Below, in pieces: positions 25,540 through 37,040 of a stretch of 64,000 nt of DNA. The DNA is from Campylorhamphus procurvoides. Its lineage: Eukaryota > Chordata > Aves > Passeriformes > Dendrocolaptidae. The notes under the pieces were generated by a model. It worked only from the letters and a program-made list of their open reading frames with translations, searched no databases and was not told the DNA's origin. The translations under genes were made by a program, and so were the position numbers. Location of the stretch: positions 1 to 64,000 of the forward strand of contig WBMV01000118.1 of assembly GCA_013396655.1 (NCBI GenBank). The letters run 5' to 3'. Every line of letters begins with the position of its first letter. Within the stretch, counting starts at the first letter, position 1.

Positions 25540-26010
25540 GTGAAAACAATGTAAGAAACCTTTGGCCACCCAAGACGTCACGAGCATTGTTCTGTTGCGT
25601 TTCTGGCCTCATTGGAGCTGACACACAGCATAATGAGTAACAGGACTCCTCCCCGCGGTGCTCCTCTAGGCAAGTTACAGGACTTGTTTGTGAATCATTC
25701 TTCCTGCCTCTTATTAACAGCAACTGCTATAATGATTTTCTGACCGTAGTTATCTCCTTGAGGAAACCTTGCTAATGCAGCGTTATACTCATTACACTTT
25801 GCAGGCTGACTTCATCAAACGTCACCTTTTGCTTTGGTGCATGAATCTCAAGCATAAGAAGGATGTGGGTTTTTTTCCAGAGATCATTAATGAGCTATTA
25901 TGGAAAACACATTTTATAAATGGGGATTGCCCTGGTAGAAAATGCCAATTAACACTACAAGGGATTAGGAACATTCCCTTGCCAGCTGTATTTAAAATAA
26001 TGTCACAGTG
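25540..26010. other. Candidate conserved non-coding (enhancer-like) block
   Basis: This stretch combines a GACGTCAC (CRE-like) site at about 25574, a CCCGCGG string, several TAATGAG/ATTAATGAG homeodomain-type cores and a MADS-like AT-rich stretch, in sequence without simple repeats. That texture is typical of conserved enhancers in gene deserts. This is an impression of composition only; alignment to other birds is required to support it. Confidence 0.2.
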
Positions 26011-26995
26011 ATAAACTAGAAGGCTCTACCATGAACAGTCTGCACTGGCACTCAGCCCCTGACTTACACTATATTGCCTGACTGAGATTCCTGGCATGCA
26101 GGACATGAGGTGTGCCAGGAAGCAAGACTTGCTCCAACCTGCATCCTCCTGAATGGCTCACAGCAAAAAAGAGGCTGCTGATACATCTCCTCCACACCGT
26201 TTCCATCCTGCCTCCCCCAGCAGTGTGCCCCAGGACCTGGGGAGCTCTTTGCCAGCTCCCTTGTCTTTCACCTGGTGGTAATTTTCACCTGGCTGCTTGA
26301 GTAATTTTTAGCAACCAGTGAAGTAAAGGCATTACAATTGATATAATATATTGTCATATTTCTTCTAACAGAGGAAATGTAAAGCACTGAGGTTTTTTTA
26401 TTATAACATTTTTATCTATTTATCTTATAGGTAGGGTTTAATTACTCCCTAATTATGTTTGCCCAAGTTTGCCCCAGTTTCTTACTTTGGATGAACACTA
26501 TTCAGATCACACATTTATGGATTTGCTACTCATGACATGATCAGTCTGGCATTCTCATTATCCTTCAGCTTTATCTCTCCTTCTAAATCAGGGTTGCTGT
26601 TATTAATAGTATTTTTACTGCCACAGTTAACTTCAGTTCAGATTTTTTCTCCACTTGATATAAACACCTAAGTAAAGGAGCTCTGTACGTGAGAGTTTAT
26701 CAGTTAAAGTGACCTTTCAGGGTCCTCATACATTCTTTTGGAAATGGTTTCTGTTGAGCATTAATTTATTATTATCTGCCCACATTTGGATCTCTGAAGC
26801 TGCATTAATTTTTTTCCTCATCCTCCTGCTTTGCTGCTGACTGTGTGTATTGATATGACACTTCTTGTGCAGTTGCCCAAATAAGTATTGAGCTGTAATG
26901 TCACTAGCAGTCATTATTCAGCATTCAGATACTTCACCTGCACTGATCAGTGCTGCCACACCTATCAATCTGATTTCATGTTTTAGGTAAGGCTC
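26011..26995. other. Unique sequence, nothing recognised
   Basis: A GC-richer patch at 26040-26300 precedes AT-rich sequence. No repeat family or exon is supported. Confidence 0.5.
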
Positions 26996-27157
26996 TGTTT
27001 TAGTTCAAGAGAGAACTAAGATATTATGCTGGCTAAGAAATAATCTCTCTCCTTTAAATTTAGGAAAACAGAACTTTAATTAGGAAATATATATATATAT
27101 ATATATATATANAACAGACTGAGCTCCTGCCTTGCGCAGGAAAAACCAGAAAAAACA
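26996..27157 (-). mobile_element. Short or internally deleted LTR, minus strand
   Basis: On the minus strand the 3' part (AATTAAAGTTCTGTT onward, then a GATTATTTCTTAGCCAGC block and the end in AAAACA) is clearly homologous to the end of the LTR at 60.57-60.66 kb. The proposed 5' end TGTTTT at 27157 is the exact inverted complement of the terminal AAAACA. A TA microsatellite and an ambiguous N (27112) lie in the middle, so part of the LTR may be lost or unassembled. The 3' end and its homology are seen directly; the 5' boundary is inferred from the TG and the purine tract next to it. Confidence 0.6.
27088..27111. repeat. (AT)n microsatellite next to an N
   Basis: About twelve AT units end at the ambiguous base at 27112. 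The repeat lies at the same place as the TA run of the other LTR copies, just upstream (in the sense of the LTR) of the polyadenylation signal. Confidence 0.9.
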
Positions 27158-27330
27158 GTTTTTCCCCTCCCAGACTTCAGGGAGATCACAACAAAAGCTA
27201 TACTTAAGAGAGATAAAATCAAGATGCACACATCCTTTGTATCTTTTGTTAACCATCTTCCCCCACCCCAGGGTGTTGGCTCCAAACCTTTTGGAAGGAA
27301 TTCCTTCTTGGGCTTTGAAAACTCCAACAG
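27158..27330 (-). pseudogene. Retroviral 3' internal remnant: membrane-anchor-like frame plus polypurine tract
   Basis: Directly before the proposed LTR start, the minus strand has GGGAGGGGAAAAA (27171-27159), a good polypurine tract for plus-strand priming. It overlaps the end of an open frame running down from 27327. Roughly 18 consecutive hydrophobic residues (codons 33-50 of that frame, 27231-27178) are preceded by a Lys/Asp-rich stretch and followed by Lys-Ser-Gly-Arg-Gly-Lys. This is the layout of a single-pass membrane anchor, as at the C-terminus of a retroviral envelope. The frame has no recognisable upstream envelope and continues into the LTR, so at most a broken fragment remains. 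What is seen: hydrophobicity, purine tract, position. The envelope assignment is inference. Confidence 0.35.
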
Positions 27331-28164
27331 GCTCTAAGAGATATGATAAAACATTGTCAAGTACTCAGTATCTCTGCTGCATTTTGCCTATCTATCATAA
27401 AGTGATATTTCAGTGGGCATCCTTATATGTATTCAAATAGAGAAGTATCTCAATTCATTGCATGTTTTTTATCTCTGTTAACTCTTACCAGCTTCACAGG
27501 CCTCAGTAGGCAGCTAACAATTTATTTCCATTGTGCTGGAAGCTTCATTTTCTCTCCCCTCTCAGTCAACCCTCTCTGATCATACACTCTTAGACCTGTT
27601 CAAGTTTCCTTTGAGACACCCAGAGACTTTTTCAAATCAATAGTTCACAAATACAGTAAGTTTGCTTTTTGACTTTTTGCCATGTAGTGTACTGTTGTTT
27701 GTGAAAGGACTACCAGAACCAGAAGTTCCTCTTAAACTGTTAGTGAAGATGGTTGTATATTGATTTGTTCATTGATTCCTGCTCTGTCATCAAATTTTAT
27801 TTGAAAAGAACAGAGAAATTATTATTCCGTCTCACTCAACAAGGAATATGAAATTATCTTTTGGCACAGATGCAATTACTTGGTATTTGACATGTTTCCC
27901 TTTAAATTATGAAGAATATGAAAGTAATCAATATATATCCCTGATTATTAATCAAATCTGAACATGAAATACTTCAAAAGGTCACTTCAAGAGATTTTAT
28001 TTCTCCCACTTTAAAAACATACACTTATGCACCCGTCTACTGTGTTCGTTCTGGCTTTGCAGACTGAAGTAAAAAGAAGGCCTGTTTTTAAATTAACGGA
28101 AATATTTTATGTCTCTGGGATATAGAGACTGTCACCAAACTCTGCCACCAAAACTAGACCTGTT
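27331..28164. other. Unassigned sequence to the right of the LTR
   Basis: If the element at 27.0-27.3 kb were a provirus, its interior would lie here on the minus strand. I find no long frame and no recognisable gag or pol motif, so the internal region has been lost or is too decayed to see. Confidence 0.4.
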
Positions 28165-28925
28165 ATTTGGGAACAGAGAAGGCCATTTTGGGCACAGTGA
28201 TTATGAAATGATAAGAGTTTTCAATTTTTTAGAGAAGTAAGAAGAGTGTCAGCAGAACCGCTGCCTTAGACTTCTGGAGGGCAGGCTTTGGTCTGTGTAG
28301 GAGCCTGGTTGACAGAGTCTCTTGGGACGCAGTCCCGAAGGGTGAAGGAGTCTAGGAAGGCTGGACATTCTTCAAGAATCCTAAAGGTGCAGGAACAGGC
28401 TGTCCCCTTGTGCTCAAAGATGACTTGACCGGGATGAAGACCAACCTGACTGAACAGAGAGCTTTGGCTGGAACCAGGAAAGAAAGGAGAGTCTGTGGTC
28501 TTTGGAAGAAGGGGCAGGCAACTCAGAAGGACTACAAGAGTGGCTTGAGGGTTTGTAGGGAGAAAATTAGAGGGGCCAAAACCTAACCAGAACTTAATTT
28601 GGCTACTGCTGTAAAAGCCAATAAAAATGTTTCTATCAATACATCGGCAACAAAAAGAGAGTCAAGGAGAATCCTTATCCTTTATTGGATGTGAGGGGAA
28701 AGAGTGACTAAGGATGAGGAAAAGGCTGAGGTACTTAATACCTTCCTTTCCTCAGTCTTTAATGGTAAGATCAGTTGTTCCCTGGCTACCCAGCCCCCCA
28801 GCTGAAAGACAGGGACAGGAAGCAGAATGAAGCTCCTGTAATCCAAAGGAAAAAGGTCAGTGACTTACTACTACCACTTAGACACACACAAGTCTGTGGG
28901 GCTGGATGAGATCCAGCTAAAATGA
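28165..28925 (+). mobile_element. CR1 LINE, internal ORF2 fragment (endonuclease end to reverse-transcriptase linker)
   Basis: The text runs in CR1 order: a GGGCACAGTGATTATGAAATG block, then CTTTGGTCTGTGTAGGAGCCTGG, GGCTGGACATTCTTCAAGAA, AACAGAGAGCTTTGGCTGGA, GGGCAGGCAACTCAGAAGGA, GGCTACTGCTGTAAAAGCCA, CTTTATTGGATGTGAGGGG, GAGGAAAAGGCTGAGGTACT, and the AGACACACACAAGTCTGTGG block. These belong to the CR1 second reading frame, from the end of the APE-type endonuclease towards the reverse transcriptase. The endonuclease SDH motif reads Ser-Asp-Tyr (28196-28204), losing the catalytic His. Frameshifts interrupt the frame. Both ends are truncated, and no CR1 3' end follows, so this is a dead internal piece. 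Confidence 0.9.
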
Positions 28926-31900
28926 CTCCTTGTTTCTCTGATTCTAACACTTATTTTTCTTTTGTCCTAGGGAACTTTTGCATTCAAGCTCAGCTTTCTA
29001 AGGTTTACTTTTAAGTTTTTAAAGATTTAGCTCGTTAAAAAACATTTCCTGAAGGAAACTAATTTTGAAATACTCATGGACAATCACTAGGGTAAAAATC
29101 TATGTTTAATGAACTTAAGTTAAAAAATTCTATCAAGGCAGAGCTAGGAATCAACATTAATGACTTAATACCATGAAGCACAATGTCCTGCAGTGAAGAC
29201 ACAATGCTTCTGGAAGTTTCTGTGGCCATTTTGGGAAACTCAGAAATAAAATGCCAAAGTAAATTTGTCATCAATATAGAAAGGCAGTGCATATAGTAGT
29301 GGAAGAGTTGAGAGGACTAATGTGAAGACCACAGAAGAAATCAGAGTAAGCTGTGGAATTAAAGGTCAAATCAGGGGAAGAGAACAGAGAAAACAGGCTT
29401 TTTACTTGAGCTATGAGGAGAATCCCAATTTCTAAGATCTTTCTAGGGCATAATGACTTGCATAATGACTAAATGACAATGAAGTGATGAGTCAGTGCAA
29501 CTAGTAGCTGACCATGGTGGTACATGCAGAATCCTGTTTCTCTCCAATAGCCAGACTATGCAAGGTAAGACCTACCTTTGTAGTCTCTGAACCATGTTCC
29601 CCATCTTCTTAGGTTCTGTAGAGTCTTTATTTCCTGGGTTACAACAGTGAACAAACATGCTACTTAGATCCTAGAACAGTACAGTCCCCTATGGGGCTGA
29701 AGTCAAAATATGTTCTGATGGATCACAGCTTTCTCCACATGAGGGCTGTTTGGGTTTGTCTTCATGTAGAAAGCAGGTAAGTTTCTCAAACCACACAATC
29801 TGCCTGTGAATAATGAAAAGTTAAAAGTACACAGTTATGGCATATCTGCAGCATGCAGTGCCTTAGAGCAGGATTCAGCTTTCTGACAATGGCACTGACA
29901 CTTAACATCTGTAGTTGGTATTTGATATGTGCAGTCTGTGTCTAAACTCTCATGAGAGCTGATAGAGATCAACCCAAGACAGTCAGTGCAGGCTGATAGA
30001 ATGATCCAGTCCATTCTAAATTAGACAGCATTCAAATTATGAGGAAGTCACTTACTTAGACACAGGTGTTTAGTGTTGTAAAAGGTCTCTCAAAATAAAG
30101 GTGCCTGGACTGCAGCCTCTGATGCAACAACACGATGTGGTGTGTGATGTCTTCTATCCTGACACAAGTGTCTTGGCTACCTCTGAGCGTCTCAGTTGGT
30201 ATCATGTACATAGGCTTTGGTACCGATTCCTGCTGCAGTGGTTCATCAGCTGAGACACTGTTGAGAGGCTGTTGACTATCCTGACCACATCTCCATGGAA
30301 TACACTGAGAGCTTGTACTCTAGATGACGTGTCAATGGCTACCTGCAGACATCTGATATTTTTTTGTCCTAAGCTGTGACCTAAGTCCCCACACTTGATA
30401 TCTGCATGGCACTTTGTAAAGCACAGCAGCATTCTCTCCTCTGACATCCATTCCATGTCACCCTGGGCTAAGGATTGAGTGGGCAGCCTTATGACAGTAA
30501 AGGTGACTTTCCTTGATTTCAATTTTCGTTGCAGAGAACAAACCTTTAGAAAGTGGAGGTAACTTTTTCTCTTTTGTAAGCAAAGTCGTATTTCTAATTC
30601 CACACAAATCTGATTACCCTTGTAAACTGATTTCTTCTGTAATGGAAAGGGTCATTCATTTTGACCAGAGGAGCATAAGGTGCCATCAATGCATCATTAA
30701 CTGTAGGTCTCATAATAAAAACATCAATGACTTTTTACTTGTAATTAGACAAAATCTGTGGCTTGAAGATGAACACTCAGAGCTGAGGCTGGACTGAAGC
30801 AATTTATCTACATCTGTGCATTGGTAGGGTTGCACCGAGAACATGAGCTCACTAAAAGTGACCTTCCTTATGGGAACAATGTGATTCAGTGGGTGGTGAA
30901 AATAAGAAAGACACTAGTAGGCTGTGGATTTAAACACATCTTAAAAAAGATGAACTTATTCTATCTGACACATCCAGCTGTGCAAACAGCAGTATGGAGT
31001 GAGCAATGTTAACTTTACTAATACATGAGGTTTAGAACAGAAGCTGTGCTATGTATAAATGATTCCTCTGCTTGTAAAGTACTTGAGTGCTACAGATGCA
31101 AGAGGAAATACAAGGGGAACACAAATTATTTTTCCAGCTTGTATGAAATAGGATTGAAAATGATACATTTCAGAACTCAATTCTTATGCCTGCCAATGGT
31201 TTTTTGCTTTTCTTAGGCAGAATTTATACAATACAAAAATTTCCATAATGTATCTAGCTGCCAGGAAAGAAAATGATGACCATGCCAGAACTATTTCCTC
31301 ACTCCTATAGCACAGAGCTTCAAACAGCTTGGTGCACACTTGAGTGATGGATGACTCCAGCTGGATCCTTAGTAAAAGCACAGGGAACTGAAGCTGTTAT
31401 CCCTTCTCTAGAAACTGAGAGTATGCAAAAAATTGCAGTTAGACACTGGGGAAGAGGATGCCCCATGTTCACCAATGCTTTAGGGAGAAATGGAATCCTA
31501 TTTTCCTGGAGTATTGTTCACTCAGTGATTGCAATTCAGGCCTGTGTATTTGTGTTGCTTGCCAGATGCTATGCTATGTCACAGAAAACTAAAAAAAGTG
31601 TAAACAAACAAATAAATAATCTGTATCATTAGCTGTCTATAATGTCAGATATTATCAGTGCTATAAAAACACCAGTGTTGCTTAAGGATATTTTTTAACC
31701 AAGGTGTCAAATGATGGATGTGGAGCTTGTTGCTTCTACTAGAATTTCCCCTTCTCCACAGAGCTAAGCCACAGTAGACATCTTGTTAATTCACCCAACT
31801 GGGACTACGCTGTATCAACATGTGTAGCTAACCTTTGTGTTCAAACAGTTCCCTTTGTGAAAACATTTTCTTGCTCTCAGCATCAGGCTCTTTCTTGCTG

Positions 31901-34713
31901 CTTTTTTTCCATTACATCACTCTTTTCCCCCTTCAGCCAGAGATGTGGGAGACCATTTCCTTTGGAGCATATGCCAGTGTTGGGCTGCTGAAACAGCAGG
32001 GGAGGTTATAAATCTGGACTGGTCTTCATCCCCAGTAGCTGGGTGCTTTGTGGCCATTGTGGGCAATGCTTTCTCTAACCTCTGTGACCTTGTCTGGTCT
32101 CAGACACAGACCTTTCAGCTGGGGTGGAAACCAGCAGCATGCTAACACATTTCCAAGACTGCTACTACTGAGTCGCTTTTTTAGACAAATGCCAAATAGT
32201 AATACTGATTTATGAATTATCAAGTGGGCACTTCTTACTTTTTTGGACTACGTCACCTTTACAAGCACAGTAATAAAAGAAGAGTAAAACCAAAATCTTA
32301 TCTGAATACAATAACCAACTGTAAATATTGATTCCAAAATTTTTAACACTAAGGCAACTTGAGCCCTCATTTAAAAATACCCTGTTCCATCCTCTACCAT
32401 TGCCAAGTGTACAATTCCATTTTCCTTTCCAAACATGGCTACTGAAAACAAAAAGGGTGAAAGAGTCACCTTTTCAATATCTAGAAGTGTTATAGATGTA
32501 ACTCCTCTTATTTTTTAATTTTTTTTCCACTGGAAGACCAGGCAGGAAATGGGTAAATTACTTTTTCAGTAGAGGAGACAACTTTCAGAATTAATTCTGG
32601 AAAAATATGAAACATTGGACCCCAAAGTTTTGACAGTTCAAAAGTTTTCATAAGTTCCATCTGTATCCTTGGTAGCAAATGCTTGATAATGGACAACAGT
32701 TCTCATTAAATTGTTCAGATTTCCCTGGAATAGGTGAAAACTAAGTGATTAGTGATTTCCCTCATTTCTGTTGCTTTTATAGTAGATAAAGAATATGAAG
32801 TGAAATACCTAATATAGGTGGGTTTCTCAAAGTGGCTTTTCCTTTGGAAAAAAAGAAATAAATCAAAAAGTCTCATCTTACTTGATTAAGTTTTCATTTT
32901 TCATCAAACCAAAAGGAAATAATTGACTTCAGTTTTTCATTTGCAGCACCACTGAATCTTGATATAAAGTGGCTGCCTCAGGCTTCACAAACACTTGTTT
33001 GGGTTTTTTGGGTTTTGATGCACAGGGTGACAACCACCCACCTGCCATATCAAGGTCAGAGTGACTATGGTGGGATAATTTTAAAGGTGCATTCTTGAAC
33101 TTCCCTGGAAAGAACAAGGAATTAATTTAATTTGGATTTATTTCTGCTGTAGTCTGAGAGGGGAGAACTATTACTCTACATGTATATAAAGATATTCCAT
33201 ATATAGTATTTCTATTATGTATTTCTTAAAGTAGTCTTTGGTTACAAACATGAAAGCTATTCCATGAAAAGGGATTAAATTCTTTGCTGTGCTGAAGTCT
33301 CAGCAGCATCAGTCAGGGTACATGGTAGTGCCTCTGCCTCTGGTCTTGTAACTATGGCAGTCCTGTCTGCCAGTGGCTCTACTTCAGCAGGCAATATGGA
33401 GAATTACAAATTCCCATGGCCTGGCAACTAGACAAATCTTTTAGGACAAAGAAATGTAGACTCAGTTAGACTGAGAGCAGGTTAGCTTTCATTTGCTAAG
33501 TACTCTAACCCATTAGTAGGTGAAAGGCAGAAATCCTAAATTAATGGGACTGGATTACTATGTGAAGTCTCCTTGATTCTGATATAGTCAATGGAAAGAG
33601 AAAAGCCCTTAATCTAACAGTGTCTTCACCTGCATGTTTACAGAGGAATTTATCATTCCTGTGGGGACTGAAAGTAGTTAAACTGACACATCAATTACAT
33701 ATATTTCCTTACGTTAGAGGTCTGAATGAGTAAACTGGAAAACTCCACACAATAATGGTGAATCTGTAAGTCCTGTGAGTGTTCTATAAGCACTTCTCTG
33801 CAGATCAAATCCAAGTTCAGTCAGTGGAGAGATGTATGTATGGACATGATGATGAAGGTGAGAAGCTCAGGAATTGCATGCCTGTGTCTTGAAGGGCAGG
33901 TGTTTCATACTTGCTTTTTGTTCATCCAATGTCTTTTCATTTATATACATCTCCTGTATATAGGTTTGCCTATTGCAGCTCCTGTTAACAAACCCAGACC
34001 TGAGCATAATTTTGACTCAAGGGAGATGGAAGTATTCTTACAATCTATCTTCTTTTTGTCCTCTCAGAATCACTATTTTCTGGCTGATACCTTTTTTACC
34101 ATCATTGTTACTACAGTGACTTTGAATTTTTTTGTTGTAATGCTTAGATAACTTTGCAATTAAGTTCTCTTTCTTCTGCTTTTGGTTGTTGGGATGTTTT
34201 TCCTCTCCCCCCGCCCCGGCTCCAGTTCTTAAAGTAGAGTGCTTTTATTTAGTTTTCTTGTGTTTTGGATTTAGGGTTGTTTTTGGCCAAAAATATTTTG
34301 TTGGAGGTTACCAATAACAATATCACTGTGGGGTCGCTTGTGTTATAGGATTTGGTGTGTCTCATCAGATGGCTAAGGATGTCAGTTGTACCAGGATGAT
34401 CCCTGTGGTGTCTCAGAACTTGTGCTGAAGATTTTCATGGTTGATTTATATCATTGAACATATTGCCAAATATGTCAAACATGTTTAATATTATTACAAG
34501 TTTATTTAATGAAATATACTGGATTCTCATGGACAATTATCACACCAGACATATTTCTGTGTTGGAAGGATAATAGCTGTTTTTGTAAGAAAATGTCACA
34601 GGTCAGAATAAATAAGTACCAGATTTTATTGTATAATTATTTCCAATCAGCATATGGCCTGTATCTTTTCCTGAACATGTGTCATTGGATATGCAATTAT
34701 CTAATGGATATGT
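28926..34713. other. Unique sequence, no gene seen
   Basis: The longest frame is 133 codons on the minus strand (30202-30603), in a GC-richer patch. It has no recognisable domain and other frames overlap it. No further repeat family can be supported between the CR1 fragment and 34.7 kb. Confidence 0.45.
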
Positions 34714-34960
34714 TCATATTTGAGCAAAATGACTGATGATGATGATGTTATGTATGACAGAAATTATGCCAAATTTTTCTTTGTTGTTTGGGATGAAAGT
34801 GCCATCCAAATCTTTTACAAGGCAGTGTTGTATGGTGTTCATTTCCCTCAGCAGGATGAGCTCATCAAGCAGTGGGACTGACTGCTTCAAATTGCACATT
34901 GAAATAATCTTTGTTGGTGTTTGCTGCTTCTTCAGTAGCATGCTGCATGTCTATAGAGAA
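34714..34960 (-). other. Possible decayed coding relic, unidentified
   Basis: On the minus strand two overlapping frames look more protein-like than the surroundings. One runs from about 34945 and ends at a double stop near 34870. The other, shifted by one base, carries on from there to 34714. A frameshifted old pseudogene or transposon relic would look like this, but I recognise no family, and the GAT repeat at 34734-34748 inflates the second frame. Confidence 0.15.
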
Positions 34961-36969
34961 AATTGAATCAGTTTGCATATAAAATGTTACCAGATACAGA
35001 ATTTCACATTAAAACTGGTTTCACATGAAGCATGGTCAAAGGATAAGTACGCTATTATCAAGATTGCAGCAGGCTCCTGTCTTCCATGCGTTATGGAGAC
35101 TTTTTAATGAATCTAGTCCTGTTTTTTTTCTGACAGCTGCAATACTGTTCCTTTTCAGTTCTTTGTCACAAAGTGCTCAACAACAAATCTTGTTACATGG
35201 TAGAATGTTGCATTTTCACAGTCATTCTCAGTTCAGCATTGTTCTCATAGAGTCCTAGGTTTTCAAAGTAGCCAAATCCATAGACTTGAGGATCCAAGCT
35301 CAGCTGCTTTCACTTTAGCTGCCTAAACCATGCGCATTTAAAATTTTGGCTTTTTCCTGATCATTTGGCTCTAGGTCTCCCACAGAATGACAAGGGTGGG
35401 AAGTCTCCTTGGCAGGGAATAAGAGAATGAAATATTTAAATGTTTCTCAAATGTAGGTGTTCAGAAGAAAAGTGTCTGTTAAACCTTGTCCAGGACTGGT
35501 GCTGCCTTCCATGGTACAGGGAATGATGGCTCTTTGCCTTTATGGATCTCAAGAATATAATTTAGCTCTGGATGTGTTCAGTCTGAAAGAAGTTAATGTG
35601 CAAATAGAATACTTGTACAACATTCAAAATCTGCTGGAAACCTTGTTAGAAATAAAAAAAATGGAGCTCCCTTCTAAGCACAGTAGGGCTGTAAGATTGC
35701 TGGCTGCTAAATCATGGAAAAGAAGAAGAAATGAAAAACTCTTTGGAGGATAAACCCGTTTAAGAAGGATTAAATATATAAACTGATTCATTCAATTGGG
35801 CATATCTACCAGCTCTGCATGTGCTCATTCTATGTCTATTAACGATTTCTAGCTGTAAGAAATGCATGTGCTGTGCATAGGCAGTGATAATGGTAGCTCT
35901 GCATTTTGTATGCCATATTCTCTGCTCCCAGTGACTACATCTATGTTGAACCTATGTTTCTACAGGTAGTACCTATGCTGTACCTGCCTAGTCCGGAGAA
36001 TAATCCCTTTGTTAGAATCCCCAAAACCTCACTCCAGTGTGCTCTCAGTGTCCTTTTATTTAGCCTGCAAATTGATGCTCTTAAATCCCTTTTAATCAGT
36101 GACAGGCAAGGCCAGCTTCTAATTGGGGTGCTTGGTTAATGCTCTGAAATGGTGTTGGATGGTGGTTAAGGAGCTGGCTTCATGACTTCAGGCCATCCAT
36201 CCTGCAGGCTAATGTGCTCTTGGTGAATATTCATCTGGTTTGTCCCAAACCAAAATGCAGAAGATGAAAAAATAAGACTGTGAATTTGCCCTCGTTACTG
36301 CATAGTTACACTTCAAGTGCCTGAAATGTGCTTGAAATCCTTTTCACATCATACATTAAACATCAACAGTAAAGACTGAAGGTAGAGGGGCCGTTGAAAC
36401 TCTGAAATACACATCTACAATTACAAAGCCAACATCACTGTCAACAGGTAATTGACTAAGGCCTAGGATTTCAGGTCTTGCCCAGCAAGGTCAGATACCA
36501 TTTCATGGATGCAGGTTTGATCTACAGCACCAGACCTGTTGCCCCTGCTCAGCCCCCTTCTACCAACCTCATTGCAATGATCTGGAGGCAATTAATATGT
36601 TCAGGTCAAGAGGAGTCACTTCAGCCTGATCCTACCCTCCGTTTTTTATGCTGGTGTTCCACACCCAGCTCAGAGTTGCAGTTTCCTTCTGATGTTTCTG
36701 ATGATGTTCTACCATGTGTCTCCTATGACTGTGACAGAAGTGAGTGCAAAGTTTATTTAAACTATGCTAATGTCCACTGCTAATGTCTGACACCCATTTT
36801 TATAAATGGCTCTATAGGATATGAGGAAAAGACAGACAAAGCTCTTCAATCTAAATGGAGTTGCCCTGATTTTTATCAATGAAGTTGAGCATGGAATAAA
36901 ATCCTAGAGCATTATTTTTTGAACCAGTACAGAGACAGAAACCCTAGGCTATGAGGTCCTGATCCAAGA
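34961..36969. other. Unique sequence, no gene seen
   Basis: Includes a 98-codon plus-strand frame (35457-35753) with a Lys/Arg-rich end. It has no recognisable domain and no supporting splice signals, so I leave it uncalled. Confidence 0.4.
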
Positions 36970-37040
36970 AAGCATTAAGCACCTGCTTGACTTTGAGCAC
37001 TGACTTCAATGTATTTAAAGTTAATCAAGTGCTTAAGCTT
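36970..37040. mobile_element. MITE-like ancient inverted-repeat element
   Basis: AAGCATTAAGCACCTGCTTG at 36970-36989, extended by ACTTT to 36994, is an imperfect reverse complement of 37017-37040 (AAAGTTAATCAAGTGCTTAA then GCTT). The loop contains GACTTCAATG. GTCCTGATCC precedes the left arm. This resembles a recurring sauropsid hairpin element whose arms read 'GATCCAGCAAAGCACTTAAG' around a 'GAAGTCAATGGG' centre. The inverted structure is seen; the family link is from memory. Confidence 0.5.

Noticed and set aside
30202..30603. 133-codon minus-strand frame
   Set aside because: No recognisable domain, no splice context, and a 94-codon plus-strand frame overlaps its upstream end. Such a length is expected occasionally by chance in 64 kb.
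35457..35753. 98-codon plus-strand frame with a basic end
   Set aside because: No recognisable family, no promoter or splice evidence, and the upstream sequence is full of stops.
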